NCBI GenBank assembly: GCA_963791325.1
Contig: CAWBRU010000021.1
Coordinates: 124,001 to 188,000, forward strand
DNA from: JBEVJK01 sp963791325
GTDB lineage: Bacteria; Pseudomonadota; Alphaproteobacteria; Rhizobiales; Rhizobiaceae
Length of the DNA stretch: 64,000 nucleotides
Direction of reading: 5' to 3'
The notes below the pieces were generated by a model. The model was not told the DNA's origin. It was given only the letters and a program-made list of their open reading frames with translations, and ran no database searches. Positions 36,356-47,819 of this stretch are shown piece after piece. Both the position numbers and the translations under genes were made by a program. Within the stretch, counting starts at the first letter, position 1, and every line of letters starts with the position of its first letter.

Positions 36356-36388
36356 GGGCGCTCAGCCAGTTCAACTGCGAGTAGGCGC
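36356..36388. repeat. attR: right 33-bp direct repeat of the genomic island
   Basis: Identical over 33 bases to 2102-2134. It carries the displaced last codons and stop of the secreted-protein gene at 1687. Beyond it the backbone resumes with pcaD. Confidence 0.9.
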
Positions 36389-36502
36389 GGCGGCAGCCTT
36401 TCCGTGGGCTGTCGCTCCGACTTTTAGCGGATTCTTATTTTCCGCATGATCTTTTGCGAAAACTCTGCAAACCTCCCCGGGCATGTCGGGGAGGGAGAAA
36501 AA

Positions 36503-37302
36503 GTGCTGTTCGCGCGGGTGAACGGGGTGGTCCTCCACCACGAACGCGCTGGGCTGGCCGAGGGGCCGGCCCTGGTGTTTGCCAATGCGCTCGGGACGGA
36601 TCTGCGCATCTGGGACGACGTCGCGGCGCGGCTGGCGCCAGCCTACCGGATCCTCCGTTACGACAAGCGCGGCCATGGTCTGTCCGAGACGACGCCGGCC
36701 CCCTACAGCCTCTCCGACCATGTCGGCGACCTTGCCGCGCTGCTCGACGCCTGCGGCATCGCCCGGGCGGTCGTCGTCGGCCTGTCGGCCGGCGGCATGG
36801 TCGCGCAAGGCCTGGCCGCAGCGCGGCCCGATCTGGTGAAGGCTCTGGTGCTGGCCGGCACGGCGCCGCGCATCGGCACGGAGGCGTCGTGGAACGCGCG
36901 CATCGCGGCGGTCGCCGAACACGGCATCGCCGGCATTGCCGATACGGTTCTCAAAGGCTGGTTCACGCCAAGGTTCCGCGACGGCAATCCCGATTTTGTC
37001 GGCTACCGCGCGATGCTGGAGCGGTCGCCGGTCGAGGGCTATGTCGGCACCGCAGCGTCGCTGCGCGATGCCGATCTGACCCAATCGACGCGCGCCCTTG
37101 CAATGCCGGTGATCGCGCTTGCCGGCGACGCCGACGGATCGACGCCCCCCGACCTGGTTCGGGCCATGGCTGCGATCGTACCGGGTGCGGATTTCCGCCT
37201 GATCGCCGACGCCGGGCATATCTGCTGCGTGGAGCAGCCGGACGAAGTTGCCGGCGTGATCCGAGGCTTCCTGACCGAGATCGGCTATGCCGGGAGAATG
37301 AC

Positions 37303-37306
<4 letters not shown>
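36503..37306 (+). CDS. pcaD: 3-oxoadipate enol-lactonase-like alpha/beta hydrolase
   Basis: The protein has the PcaD pattern: GPALVFANALGTDLRIWDDV, ILRYDKRGHGLSETTPAPYS, nucleophile elbow GLSAGGM, and the catalytic His in DAGHICCVEQP. PcaD opens 3-oxoadipate enol-lactone in the protocatechuate branch of the beta-ketoadipate pathway. I chose the GTG at 36503, which follows GGGAGGGAG and gives 267 residues, close to the family length; the frame opens at 36446. Its stop overlaps the ATG of the fatty-acid oxidation gene. Other lactonase or hydrolase roles remain possible because no other pca gene is here. Confidence 0.78.
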
Positions 37307-39384
<2,078 letters not shown>

Positions 39385-39495
39385 CCGCATGCGGGCGATC
39401 GCGCTGGCGCGGACTGCCGGCCCGGATTATGATCGGGGCGGACAGTTTCGTTCGGCCGCGCGGCGGTGCGCTGGCGCGGCTGGGAGGCGAAAGCG

Positions 39496-40392
39496 GTGAC
39501 CACGCCCATTCCCTTCACGCCCGACCCCACGGCCAAGCCGGAGGTGACCGGCTTCTTCGACGCCGACACCAACACCATCTCCTACCTGGTCCGCGACCCG
39601 GCCTCGGACGCCTGTGCGGTGATCGATTCGGTCATGGACATCGACTATGCCGCCGGGCGCATCACCCATCAGGGTGCCGATCGGATCGTCGCCGAGATCC
39701 GCGACCGCGGGCTGAAACTGGAATGGATCATCGAGACCCATGTCCACGCCGATCATCTGTCGGCCGCCCCCTATATCCAAGAGGTGCTCGGCGGCAAGCT
39801 CGGCATCGGTGCAGAAATCATCACGGTGCAGGAGACGTTCGGCAAGATCTTCAACGAGGGTACCGAGTTCCAGCGCGACGGCTCGCAATTCGACCGGCTG
39901 TTCAAGGACGGCGACAGTTATCGGATCGGCTCGCTCACCGGGCATGCGCTGCATACGCCCGGCCACACGCCGGCCTGCATGACGCATGTCGTCGGCGACG
40001 CCGCCTTCATCGGCGACACGCTGTTCATGCCCGACGGCGGCTCGGCGCGTGCCGATTTCCCCGGCGGTGACGCGCGCACCCTTTACCGCTCGATCCGCCG
40101 GGTGTTGTCCCTGCCGGGCGACACCCGGCTGTTCATCTGCCACGATTACGGGCCGAACGGCCGCGCCATCCGCTACCAGACCACCGTGGCCGAGGAGCGG
40201 GCGCACAACATCCATGTCAAGGACGGCATCGGCGAGGACGAATTCGTGGCCATGCGCGAGGCACGCGACAAGACGCTGGCGATGCCCAAGCTGATCATCC
40301 CGTCGCTGCAGTGCAATATGCGCGCCGGCCAGTTGCCTCCCAAGGATGGTGATGGCAAGACCTTCCTGAAGGTGCCGGTCAACGCACTCTGA
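39496..40392 (+). CDS. Persulfide dioxygenase-like MBL-fold hydrolase
   Basis: The 298-residue metallo-beta-lactamase-fold protein has the motif THVHADHLS (H82, H84, D86, H87), HTPGHTPACMTHVVGDAAFI and ICHDYGPNGR. This is the pattern of ETHE1/Blh-type persulfide dioxygenases, which oxidise glutathione persulfide to sulfite and glutathione with iron. The GTG at 39496 after GGGAGGCG is the likely start. It is followed 23 bp later by a DUF442 protein; the two are commonly fused or adjacent in sulfide detoxification. Confidence 0.85.
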   Translation: MTTPIPFTPDPTAKPEVTGFFDADTNTISYLVRDPASDACAVIDSVMDIDYAAGRITHQGADRIVAEIRDRGLKLEWIIETHVHADHLSAAPYIQEVLGGKLGIGAEIITVQETFGKIFNEGTEFQRDGSQFDRLFKDGDSYRIGSLTGHALHTPGHTPACMTHVVGDAAFIGDTLFMPDGGSARADFPGGDARTLYRSIRRVLSLPGDTRLFICHDYGPNGRAIRYQTTVAEERAHNIHVKDGIGEDEFVAMREARDKTLAMPKLIIPSLQCNMRAGQLPPKDGDGKTFLKVPVNAL

Positions 40393-40415
40393 CGGGTTCG
40401 GGAAAAGATGCAGGG

Positions 40416-40760
40416 ATGAGTTCGATGGATTACCGCTCGATCGACGACAATTACGCCGTCTCCGGCCAGATCACCGCCGACGAGGTGGCCGACATCAAGG
40501 CGGCGGGTTTCCGCAGCGTGATCTGCAACCGTCCAGACGGCGAGCAGCCCGGCCAGCCGACGGCAGCCGAGATCGGCATGGCGGTCGAGGCCGCCGGGCT
40601 GGCTTTCCGGCACATCCCGGTGGTCAGCGGCCAGATCACGCCGGCCGATGTCGCCAAGACGACGGCGGCGCTCGAGGAGCTCGACGGACCGGTGTTCGCC
40701 TACTGCCGCTCCGGCGCCCGCTGCACCAATCTGTTCATGATGGCGACCGGCCGGAGCTGA
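40416..40760 (+). CDS. DUF442 (TIGR01244) sulfur transferase/phosphatase-like protein
   Basis: The 114-residue protein has a cysteine phosphatase-like P-loop, CRSGAR (C97 to R102), at its C-terminus, and a DUF442 core (YAVSGQITADEVADIKAAGF; SVICNRPDGEQPGQPTAAEI). This family is the partner domain of Blh and probably moves or releases sulfane sulfur. It directly follows the MBL gene on the same strand, so the pair forms a small sulfide-handling operon. Confidence 0.85.
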   Translation: MSSMDYRSIDDNYAVSGQITADEVADIKAAGFRSVICNRPDGEQPGQPTAAEIGMAVEAAGLAFRHIPVVSGQITPADVAKTTAALEELDGPVFAYCRSGARCTNLFMMATGRS

Positions 40761-40779
40761 AGCGCGCCCCGGACGGGGC

Positions 40780-41262
40780 TCACAGCGGCAGCATGCTGGT
40801 TTCCTTCAGCGTTTCCAGCACCACCGCGGTCTTCACGTGCTGCACCGAATCGTGCGGCAGCAAGACGCCGTTGACGAACTCCGCCAGCGAGCGCAGGTCG
40901 GGCGTCACCACCTTCAGCACGTAGTCCATCTCGCCGGTCAGCGCGTGTGCCTCCTGCACCGCGGGCAGCCGCGCCAGCAATTCGGCAAACCGCCGCGCGT
41001 TGTCGCGATTGTGGGTGGCGAGCGTCACCGAGACGATGTTGACCAGGGAAAAGCCGAGCCGCTCGCGGTCAAGGACAGCCCGATAGCCGCGGATCAGGCC
41101 CTCCTCCTCGAGCCGCTGGCGGCGGCGCGAGCATTGCGAGGGCGACAGGTTCACCCGCTCCGACAGATCGCTGTTGGTGAGCCGCGCATCTTCCTGCAGC
41201 AGCGACAAGAGCTTGCGGTCGAACTTATCGAGCTGCACAGCATGCATGTCCGATCCCGGCAT
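40780..41262 (-). CDS. Lrp/AsnC-family transcriptional regulator
   Basis: The 160-residue protein has an N-terminal helix-turn-helix (LLQEDARLTNSDLSERVNLS, then CSRRRQRLEEEGLIRGYRAV). The C-terminal RAM domain (EAHALTGEMDYVLKVVTPDL; LPHDSVQHVKTAVVLETLKE) binds an amino acid and sets the oligomer state. It is divergent from hppD with a 150-bp gap and likely controls tyrosine catabolism in response to an aromatic amino acid. A second possible start is MHAVQLDKFD. Confidence 0.92.
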   Translation of the reverse strand: MPGSDMHAVQLDKFDRKLLSLLQEDARLTNSDLSERVNLSPSQCSRRRQRLEEEGLIRGYRAVLDRERLGFSLVNIVSVTLATHNRDNARRFAELLARLPAVQEAHALTGEMDYVLKVVTPDLRSLAEFVNGVLLPHDSVQHVKTAVVLETLKETSMLPL

Positions 41263-41413
41263 TTCTGCACAATTTGTGAGGATCAGATCACCTCGACCGG
41301 GTCATTGCAAGCCTGTTGCACGGCGCCTGGTGTACCATCGGGCTGCGGCCGGCCTGAGCTTGAAGCGCTGGGTCGTGCTCAGGCTTGATGCGCTTGCGCT
41401 GCCTTCGGAGGAT

Positions 41414-42530
41414 ATGATGGGTCCGTTTCCGCATGATGCCCCGCCGGCCGCGATCGGCCCCGACAATCCGGCCGGCACCGACGGCTTCGAGTTTGTCGAG
41501 TTCGCCCATCCCGAGCCCGATCAGCTCGCCGCCCTGTTTACCCGGATGGGCTATCGGGCTGTGGCGCGCCATCGCTCCCGGGCGGTCACCCTGTGGCGTC
41601 AGGGCGACATCTCTTATCTGGCCAATGCCGAGCCCGGCTCGCATGCCATGCGCTTTGCGGCTGCGCATGGGCCGTGCGCGGCCGCGATGGCCTGGCGGGT
41701 GGTCGATGCCGAGCACGCCTTCCGCCACGCGGTGGCCAGGGGCGCCGAGCCCTATACCGGCACCGATAAGGCCCTCGACGTGCCGGCGATCGTCGGCATC
41801 GGCGGCTCGCTGATCTACTTCGTCGATCGCTATGGCGCCAAGGGCTCGGCCTATGATGCTGAGTTCGAATGGCTCGACTATCCGCGATCCGCGGCCTGAG
41901 GGCGTCGGCTTCTACTATCTCGATCACCTCACCCACAATGTCTATCGCGGCAACATGGACAAGTGGTGGGCGTTCTATCGCGAGCTGTTCGGGTTCCGGC
42001 AGATCCATTATTTCGACATTGCCGGCAAGCTGACCGGTCTGGTGAGCCGCGCAATCACCTCGCCCTGCGGCAAGATCCGCATTCCGCTCAACGAGTTGAC
42101 CGACGATCGCAGCCAGATCGAGGAATATCTGAAAAAATATCACGGCGAGGGCATCCAGCACATCGCTGTCGGCACCGATGCGATCTACGACGCCACCGAC
42201 CGGCTGGCGGCCAACGGGCTCAAATTCATGCCCGGTCCGCCCGACACCTATTATGAGAAGAGTTTCGCGCGCGTGGCTGGCCACAGCGAGCCGCTGGAGC
42301 GCATGAAGGCGCACGGCATCCTGATCGACGGGGAAGGCGTGGTCGATGGCGGCACCACCAAGATCCTGCTGCAGGTGTTCTCGAAAACGGTGATCGGGCC
42401 GATCTTCTTCGAGTTCATCCAGCGCAAGGGCGACGAGGGGTTCGGCGAAGGCAATTTCCGCGCGCTGTTCGAATCGATCGAGGAAGACCAGATCCGCCGC
42501 GGTGTGCTCAAAGGCGCCGCCGCGGCATAA
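41414..42530 (+). CDS. hppD: 4-hydroxyphenylpyruvate dioxygenase, one frameshift
   Basis: HppD converts 4-hydroxyphenylpyruvate to homogentisate. The first frame starts MMGPFPHDAPPAAIGPDNPA after GGAGGAT and runs to GSAYDAEFEWL. One extra base near 41885 (in CCGCGATCCGCGG) shifts the reading to DPRPEGVGFYYLDHLTHNV. The iron ligands are all in the second part: His in LDHLTHN, His in GIQHIAVGTD, Glu in EFIQRKG. The gene length is one base more than a multiple of three, and the corrected protein has 371 residues, the family length. Probably functional, with a sequence error. Confidence 0.9.
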
Positions 42531-42559
42531 GGGTGCGGGTTGCCGACCCCACCCGAGCT

Positions 42560-43105
42560 CTAACTGCCAGCCAGACCGAGCCGCTCGACCTCGTCGGCAC
42601 GCCGGTCGCGATCGAAATCGAGGAAGAATTCGTCGAGCTGCGGCGGCGGCACGGAGCTGCCCGAGAGCATCGCATGCACCTGGCCGCGATGGTGGATCTG
42701 GTGCAGGAAAAGGTGGGCAAGCAGATCGGCGATCGTCTCCGGCACCTCGCCGTCGCGGCCGCGATCGGTGACGACGCGACGCGCCAGGTCGGCTGCCGTC
42801 AGCCCGCGGCAGAAGCCGGTCAGCCGGTCGTCGAGTTCGGCCTGTGCGGCGGCCAGCGGCCCGGCCTGGGCGAACGGCACGAACCGCTCGAACACGGCGA
42901 GCCCTTCGCCCGCCTCGGTCAAGGCATCGAAATAATAGAGATCGACGGACAGGATGTGGTTGAGGGTCTCCTCGATCGACGGGAAGAAGCTGGTGCGCTT
43001 GGCGCCGAACTCGCCGGCAGGCAGCGCCAGCACCGCCCGCAGCAGCCGGTCGTTGGACCAGCGGCTGTTCTCAGCCATGCGCACGAAGTGTCCGGTGAGA
43101 TCCAT
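42560..43105 (-). CDS. DinB-fold protein in the homogentisate operon; candidate maleylacetoacetate isomerase
   Basis: The 181-residue protein has the four-helix DinB fold with the metal histidines: H50 (EETLNHILSVD) and the HLFLHQIHHRGQVH helix (H131, H135, H139). It is the third gene after hmgA and fahA on the same strand. The homogentisate pathway needs a maleylacetoacetate isomerase between HmgA and FahA, and no MaiA-type gene is visible. The DinB superfamily includes thiol-dependent maleylpyruvate isomerases, so this protein may fill that step. That is an inference; many DinB proteins have other or unknown roles. Confidence 0.85.
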   Translation of the reverse strand: MDLTGHFVRMAENSRWSNDRLLRAVLALPAGEFGAKRTSFFPSIEETLNHILSVDLYYFDALTEAGEGLAVFERFVPFAQAGPLAAAQAELDDRLTGFCRGLTAADLARRVVTDRGRDGEVPETIADLLAHLFLHQIHHRGQVHAMLSGSSVPPPQLDEFFLDFDRDRRADEVERLGLAGS

Positions 43106-43157
43106 CGCGGGTTCCTCCCTGGGCCGGCAAAGCCGTGACGCCGAGCCTCTTCTCCGG

Positions 43158-44177
43158 TCAAACCTCGTTCGGCCGGGCCACCGTCTGCTCGATGGCGCCG
43201 AAGATCGAGCGGGCCTGACGATCCTTCATCTCGATGCGGACGCGATCGCCGTGCCGCAGAAGCGGGGTGGATGCGCGACCCCCGGCCAAGGTCTCCACCG
43301 TGCGCAGCTCGGCAATGCATGAAAAGCCGACGCCGCCGGCAGCGATCGGCCTGCCCGGCCGGCCTCCGGCCTCGGCATTGGAGACGGTGCCGGAGCCGAT
43401 GATCGTGCCCGCGGCGAGCGGCCGGGTCTTGGCCGCGTGAACGATCAGCGCCGGGAAATCGAACGTCATGTCGCGACCGGCCTCGGCCCGCCCGAACGGC
43501 ACCCCGTTCAGGTCGACGCTGAGCGGCAGTGACAGCCTGGCGCCGTCCCAGGCCGCGCCGAGCTCGTCGGGGGTGACCGCGACCGGGGAGAAGGCGGACT
43601 GCGGCTTGCCCTGGAAAAAGCCGAACCCCTTGGCAAGCTCGGCCGGGATCAGGTTGCGCAGCGACACATCGTTGGCGAGCAGGATCAGCCTGACGGCCGC
43701 CGCCGCCCGCTCGCGGCCGGCGCCGGCCGGCACGTCGTCGACAATCACCGCGACTTCTGCCTCGAAGTCGGCGCCCCAGCCTTCGTCGGCCAGCGGGATC
43801 GGGTCGCGCGGCCCGAGAAAGGCGTCCGAACCGGCCTGGTAGATCAGCGGCTCGGTGCTGAAATCCGCCGGCATCTCGGCGCCGCGGGCGCGCCGGACCA
43901 GCGCAACATGGTTGAGGTAGGCGGACCCGTCCACGAACTGGAAGGCGCGCGGCAGCGGCGCGGCGGCATCGTGCTCGTGGAACCGCTCGGCCGGCACGGC
44001 ACCATGCTCGAGGCTCTCGGCAAGCGCCGTCAGATGCGGCGCGATGCGGTGCCAGTCGTCGAGCGCCGCCTGCAGCGTCGGCACCAGGAAAGATGCGTCG
44101 GTGGCCTGCGTCAAGTCGCGCGATACGACCACCAGGCGGCCGTCGCGGCGGCCGTTCTTCAACGTCGCGAGCTTCAT
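43158..44177 (-). CDS. fahA: Fumarylacetoacetate hydrolase family protein
   Basis: The 339-residue protein begins MKLATLKNGRRDGRLVVVSR. It carries the metal-binding region GWGADFEAEVAVIVDDVPAG and FFQGKPQSAFSPVAVTPDEL, ending with an IGSGTVSNAEAGGRPGRPIA core. The enzyme cleaves fumarylacetoacetate to fumarate and acetoacetate, the last step of tyrosine degradation. It starts 32 bp after hmgA, which supports this substrate over other FAH-fold activities. An upstream extension of the frame lies inside hmgA and is not used. Confidence 0.92.
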   Translation of the reverse strand: MKLATLKNGRRDGRLVVVSRDLTQATDASFLVPTLQAALDDWHRIAPHLTALAESLEHGAVPAERFHEHDAAAPLPRAFQFVDGSAYLNHVALVRRARGAEMPADFSTEPLIYQAGSDAFLGPRDPIPLADEGWGADFEAEVAVIVDDVPAGAGRERAAAAVRLILLANDVSLRNLIPAELAKGFGFFQGKPQSAFSPVAVTPDELGAAWDGARLSLPLSVDLNGVPFGRAEAGRDMTFDFPALIVHAAKTRPLAAGTIIGSGTVSNAEAGGRPGRPIAAGGVGFSCIAELRTVETLAGGRASTPLLRHGDRVRIEMKDRQARSIFGAIEQTVARPNEV

Positions 44178-44208
44178 TGCAGCACTTCCTCCCTGCCGTC
44201 TGCCGCGC

Positions 44209-45522
44209 TCAGGACCAGTCGCCTTCCGGTGTGCCGTTGAAGTGCTTTTTGAGTTCGGTCCAGCATTCGATGTAGTCGTCCTGGCGTGTCTCGGTTTCGG
44301 CCGCATAGCGGGTCAGCATCTGCGGCAAGCGCGTCTCGAACATGAAGGCCATGGTGTCGTCGAGCTTCTGCGGCTTGAGCTCGGCGGTGGTGGCCTTGCG
44401 ATAGCCGTCGGCGTCGGGGCCATGCGCCAGCATCATGTTGTGCAGGCTGACGCCGCCGGGCACGAAACCTTGTTCCTTGGCGTCGTATTTGCCGCGGATC
44501 AGCCCCATGAACTCGCTCATCACATTGCGATGATACCAGGGCGGCCGGAACGTGTGCTCGGCGACCAGCCAGCGCGGCGGGAAGATGATGAAGTCGACAT
44601 TGGCGGTGCCGGCCTCGCCGGACGGCGAGGTCAGAACCGAATAGATCGACGGATCGGGATGGTCGAACAGAATTGCGCCGACCGGGGAATAGGTCGACAG
44701 GTCGTATTTGTAGGGCGCGTAGTTGCCGTGCCAGGCGACGACGTCGAGCGGCGAATGGTCGATCTCGGTGACGTGGAAGGCCCCGCACCATTTGACGAAC
44801 AGGCGGCAGGGCGCCTCCTTGTCCTCGAAGGCGGCGGCCGGGGTCTTGAAGTCGCGCGGATTGGCCAGGCAATTGGCGCCGATCGGGCCGCGCTCCGGCA
44901 AGGTGAACTTGCCGCCGTAATTCTCGCAGACATAGCCGCGGATCGGGCCGTCGACGGGTGCAACCTTGAACACCATGCCGCGCGGCACGACGCAGATCTC
45001 GCCCGGTTTCAGCAGCATGACGCCCATCTCGGTGGCGACCCTGAGCTCGCCCTCTTGCGGCACGATCAAAAGCTCGCCGTCGGCATCGAAGAAATAATCG
45101 TCTTCCATCGCGGCGTTGGCGGCGTAGAGATGCGCGGCCATTCCGGTCTGGCCGGCGGCATCGCCGGCCGTGGTCATGGTGCGCAAGCCCGCCAGGAAGT
45201 CGGTCCGCGCGTTGGGCATCGGCATCGGGTTCCAGCGCATCTGGCCGAGCGCGAGCTGATGGTCGACATTGTCGGGGGCGGATTTCCAGCCGTCCAACGC
45301 GATGCTGCGGAACCGCCCGGTGTGCTTGACGCTCGGCCGGATGCGATAGAGCCAGGAGCGCTCATTGATGCCGCGTGGTGCGGTGAAGGGCGAACCCGAA
45401 AGCTGCTCGGCATAGAGGCCGTAGGCCGGCCGCTGCGGCGAGTTCTGGCCCTGGGGCAGGGCGCCGGGCAGCGCCTCGGTCTCGAAGTCGTTGCCGAAGC
45501 CCGGCATATAGCGCAAGGTCAT
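44209..45522 (-). CDS. hmgA: Homogentisate 1,2-dioxygenase
   Basis: The 437-residue protein has the family start (TLRYMPGFGNDFETEALPGA) and the iron-site region HTFRPPWYHRNVMSEFMGLI, with further conserved LHNMMLAHGPDADGYRKATT near the C-terminus. It opens the ring of homogentisate to maleylacetoacetate. It is the first gene of the hmgA-fahA-DinB operon; tdh ends 42 bp upstream, so the transcription unit may include it. The frame is intact. Confidence 0.97.
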   Translation of the reverse strand: MTLRYMPGFGNDFETEALPGALPQGQNSPQRPAYGLYAEQLSGSPFTAPRGINERSWLYRIRPSVKHTGRFRSIALDGWKSAPDNVDHQLALGQMRWNPMPMPNARTDFLAGLRTMTTAGDAAGQTGMAAHLYAANAAMEDDYFFDADGELLIVPQEGELRVATEMGVMLLKPGEICVVPRGMVFKVAPVDGPIRGYVCENYGGKFTLPERGPIGANCLANPRDFKTPAAAFEDKEAPCRLFVKWCGAFHVTEIDHSPLDVVAWHGNYAPYKYDLSTYSPVGAILFDHPDPSIYSVLTSPSGEAGTANVDFIIFPPRWLVAEHTFRPPWYHRNVMSEFMGLIRGKYDAKEQGFVPGGVSLHNMMLAHGPDADGYRKATTAELKPQKLDDTMAFMFETRLPQMLTRYAAETETRQDDYIECWTELKKHFNGTPEGDWS

Positions 45523-45564
45523 ATCCGCCTCCCGTCAGCCGTCAGAGACCTGGATCCGGCCGGC

Positions 45565-46599
45565 CTACCAGTCCATCACCACCTTGCCGGAGCTGCCGCT
45601 CTTCATCGCCTCGAAGCCGGTGCGAAAATCATCCACGCCGATCCGGTGGGTAATCAGGCCGGAAACGTCGAGCGGGCCCTGGACGAGCGCGATCATCTTG
45701 TACCAGGTCTCGAACATCTCGCGGCCGTAAATGCCCTTGAGATGCAGCATCTTGAAGATCACCTTGTTCCAATCGATCTCGAAGCCCGTCGGCGCGATGC
45801 CGAGGATGGCGATCTTGCCGCCATTGTTCATGACGTCGATCATGTCGCGGAAGGCGGGGGCCGCACCCGACATTTCCAGCCCGACATCGAAGCCCTCGGT
45901 CATGCCGATGTCGCGCATCACCTGGCCGAGCTTTTCCTTGCCGGCATCGACCACATATTGGATGCCGAGCTTGCGGGCGAGGTCGAGCCTGGCCGGATTG
46001 ATGTCGGTGACCACGACCTTGCGCGCGCCGACGCATTGGGCGACCAGCGCGCCCATGATGCCGATCGGTCCGGCACCGGTGACGAGCACATCCTCGCCGA
46101 CCAGGTCGAAGGACAGCGCCGTATGCACCGCATTGCCGAGCGGATCGAAGATCGCGGCCACCTCGTCGCTGATGTCGTCGGGGATCGGCACCACATTATG
46201 CTGCGGCAGCACCAGATATTCGCCGAATGCGCCCGGCCGGTTGACGCCGACGCCCAGCGTGTTGCGGCAGAGATGGCCGCGGCCGGCGCGGCAGTTGCGG
46301 CAGTGGCCGCAGACGATATGGCCTTCGCCGGAAACCCGCTGCCCGACGCGATACTCGGTGACGGCGGAACCGAAATCGGCGACCGTGCCGACGAATTCGT
46401 GGCCGACCACCATCGGCACCGGCACGGTCTTGGCTGCCCAGGCGTCCCAGTTCCAGATATGGACGTCGGTCCCGCAGATCGCCGTCTTGCGCACCTTGAT
46501 CAGCACGTCGTTGGGGCCGAGCTCCGGAACCGGCACCTCCTCCATCCAGAGACCAGGTTCCGGCTTTGCCTTGACCAGCGCCCGCATCATGTTGGACAT
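45565..46599 (-). CDS. tdh: L-threonine 3-dehydrogenase
   Basis: The 344-residue zinc-dependent medium-chain dehydrogenase shows the catalytic zinc site (GTDVHIWNWD; GHEFVGTVADFGS), the structural zinc cysteines (CGHCRNCRAGRGHLC), the NAD-binding GAGPIGIMGALVAQCVGA and the threonine-dehydrogenase ending GSSGKVVMDW. It oxidises threonine to 2-amino-3-ketobutyrate, which the adjacent Kbl splits. It lies 12 bp after kbl on the same strand. Confidence 0.97.
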   Translation of the reverse strand: MSNMMRALVKAKPEPGLWMEEVPVPELGPNDVLIKVRKTAICGTDVHIWNWDAWAAKTVPVPMVVGHEFVGTVADFGSAVTEYRVGQRVSGEGHIVCGHCRNCRAGRGHLCRNTLGVGVNRPGAFGEYLVLPQHNVVPIPDDISDEVAAIFDPLGNAVHTALSFDLVGEDVLVTGAGPIGIMGALVAQCVGARKVVVTDINPARLDLARKLGIQYVVDAGKEKLGQVMRDIGMTEGFDVGLEMSGAAPAFRDMIDVMNNGGKIAILGIAPTGFEIDWNKVIFKMLHLKGIYGREMFETWYKMIALVQGPLDVSGLITHRIGVDDFRTGFEAMKSGSSGKVVMDW

Positions 46600-46611
46600 G
46601 CCGCCGTCCTC

Positions 46612-47809
46612 CTAGCCCACCACCCCGAGCTCGCGGCCGACCTCGGCGAAGGCAGCGACGGCGCGGTCGATGTCGGCGGCGGAGTGGGCGGCCGACATCT
46701 GCGTGCGGATGCGCGCCTGGCCTTTGGGCACGACCGGAAACGAGAAGCCGATGACGTAGATGCCGCGCGAGAGCAGCCGCGCGGCCATCTCCTGCGCCAG
46801 CGCCGCATCGCCGAGCATCACCGGAATGATCGGGTGGTCGGCCCCCGCCAGCGTGAACCCGGCCGCCGTCATCCCGGCTCGGAAACGGGCGGAATTGTCG
46901 GTGAGCCGGCGGCGCAGGGCGGCTCCGCCCTCGATCAGGTCGAAGGCCGTGAGCGAGGCGCCCGCGATCGCCGGCGCCAGGGTGTTGGAGAAGAGATAGG
47001 GGCGCGAGCGCTGGCGCAGCCAGTCGATCATCGTCTGCTTGCCGCTGGTATAGCCGCCGGATGCGCCCCCCAGAGCCTTGCCCAGCGTGCCGGTCAGGAT
47101 ATCGATCCGGCCCTCCACGCCGCAATGCTCGGGCGAGCCGCGGCCGTGGGTGCCGACGAAGCCCACCGCATGGCTGTCGTCGACCATCACCAGGGCATCG
47201 TAGCGCTCGGCGAGGTCGCAAATGCCGGCGAGGTCGGCGATGATGCCGTCCATCGAGAACACCCCGTCGGTGGCGATCAGCCGAAAGCGCGCGTCATGCG
47301 CCTCCTTGAGCCGGGCCTCGAGGTCGGCCATGTCGTTGTTGGCGTAGCGCAGCCGGCGCGCCTTGCGATAGCCGCACTCCGTCGATGATCGAGGCGTGGT
47401 TGAGCGCATCGGAGATGATGGCGTCCTGTTCGCCGAGCAGCGTCTCGAACAAGCCGCCATTGGCATCGAAGCAGGAGGAATAGAGGATGGTGTCCTCGGT
47501 GCCGAGGAAGGCCGAGATCCGCGCCTCGAGCGCCTTGTGTTCCTCCTGCGTGCCGCAGATGAAGCGCACCGAGGCCATGCCGTAGCCGTAGCGGTCGAGC
47601 GCGGCCTTGGCGGCGGCCGCCAGCTCCGGATGGTCGGCCAGGCCGAGGTAATTGTTGGCGCAGAAGTTGAGCACCTGCCGGCCGTCGGCGACGGCGATGG
47701 TGGCGCCCTGCGGCGAGGTGATCACCCGCTCGGCCTTGTAGAGCCCGGCGGCGCGCAGCCCCTCGAGTTCGCCGGCCAGGTGATCGAGGAAGGTGGTGCT
47801 CATCGCCAT
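46612..47809 (-). CDS. kbl: Glycine C-acetyltransferase (2-amino-3-ketobutyrate CoA ligase), one frameshift
   Basis: Kbl is a PLP enzyme that converts 2-amino-3-ketobutyrate and CoA to glycine and acetyl-CoA. The first frame (AMSTTFLDHLAGELEGLRAA to SIIDGVRLS) runs to about 47375. One extra base there (in CTATCGCAAGG of the coding strand) separates it from KARRLRYANNDMADLEARLK. The PLP lysine is in LTGTLGKALGGASGG, and VMVDDSHAVGFVGTHGRG is intact. Correcting the base gives about 398 residues, the family length. Pairing with tdh makes a real loss unlikely. Confidence 0.92.
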
Positions 47810-47819
47810 CGATCCCGTC

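Noticed and set aside
36454..37302. Possible fusion: the frame of the beta-oxidation enzyme is open upstream through pcaD
   Set aside because: The upstream part is arginine-rich out-of-frame translation of pcaD. The crotonase domain begins at the ATG at 37303, which overlaps the pcaD stop.
44044..47388. An open plus-strand frame of more than 1100 codons opposite hmgA, tdh and kbl
   Set aside because: It is the antisense shadow of GC-rich genes; the minus-strand proteins have complete family motifs and the plus-strand product has repetitive low-complexity composition and no domain.
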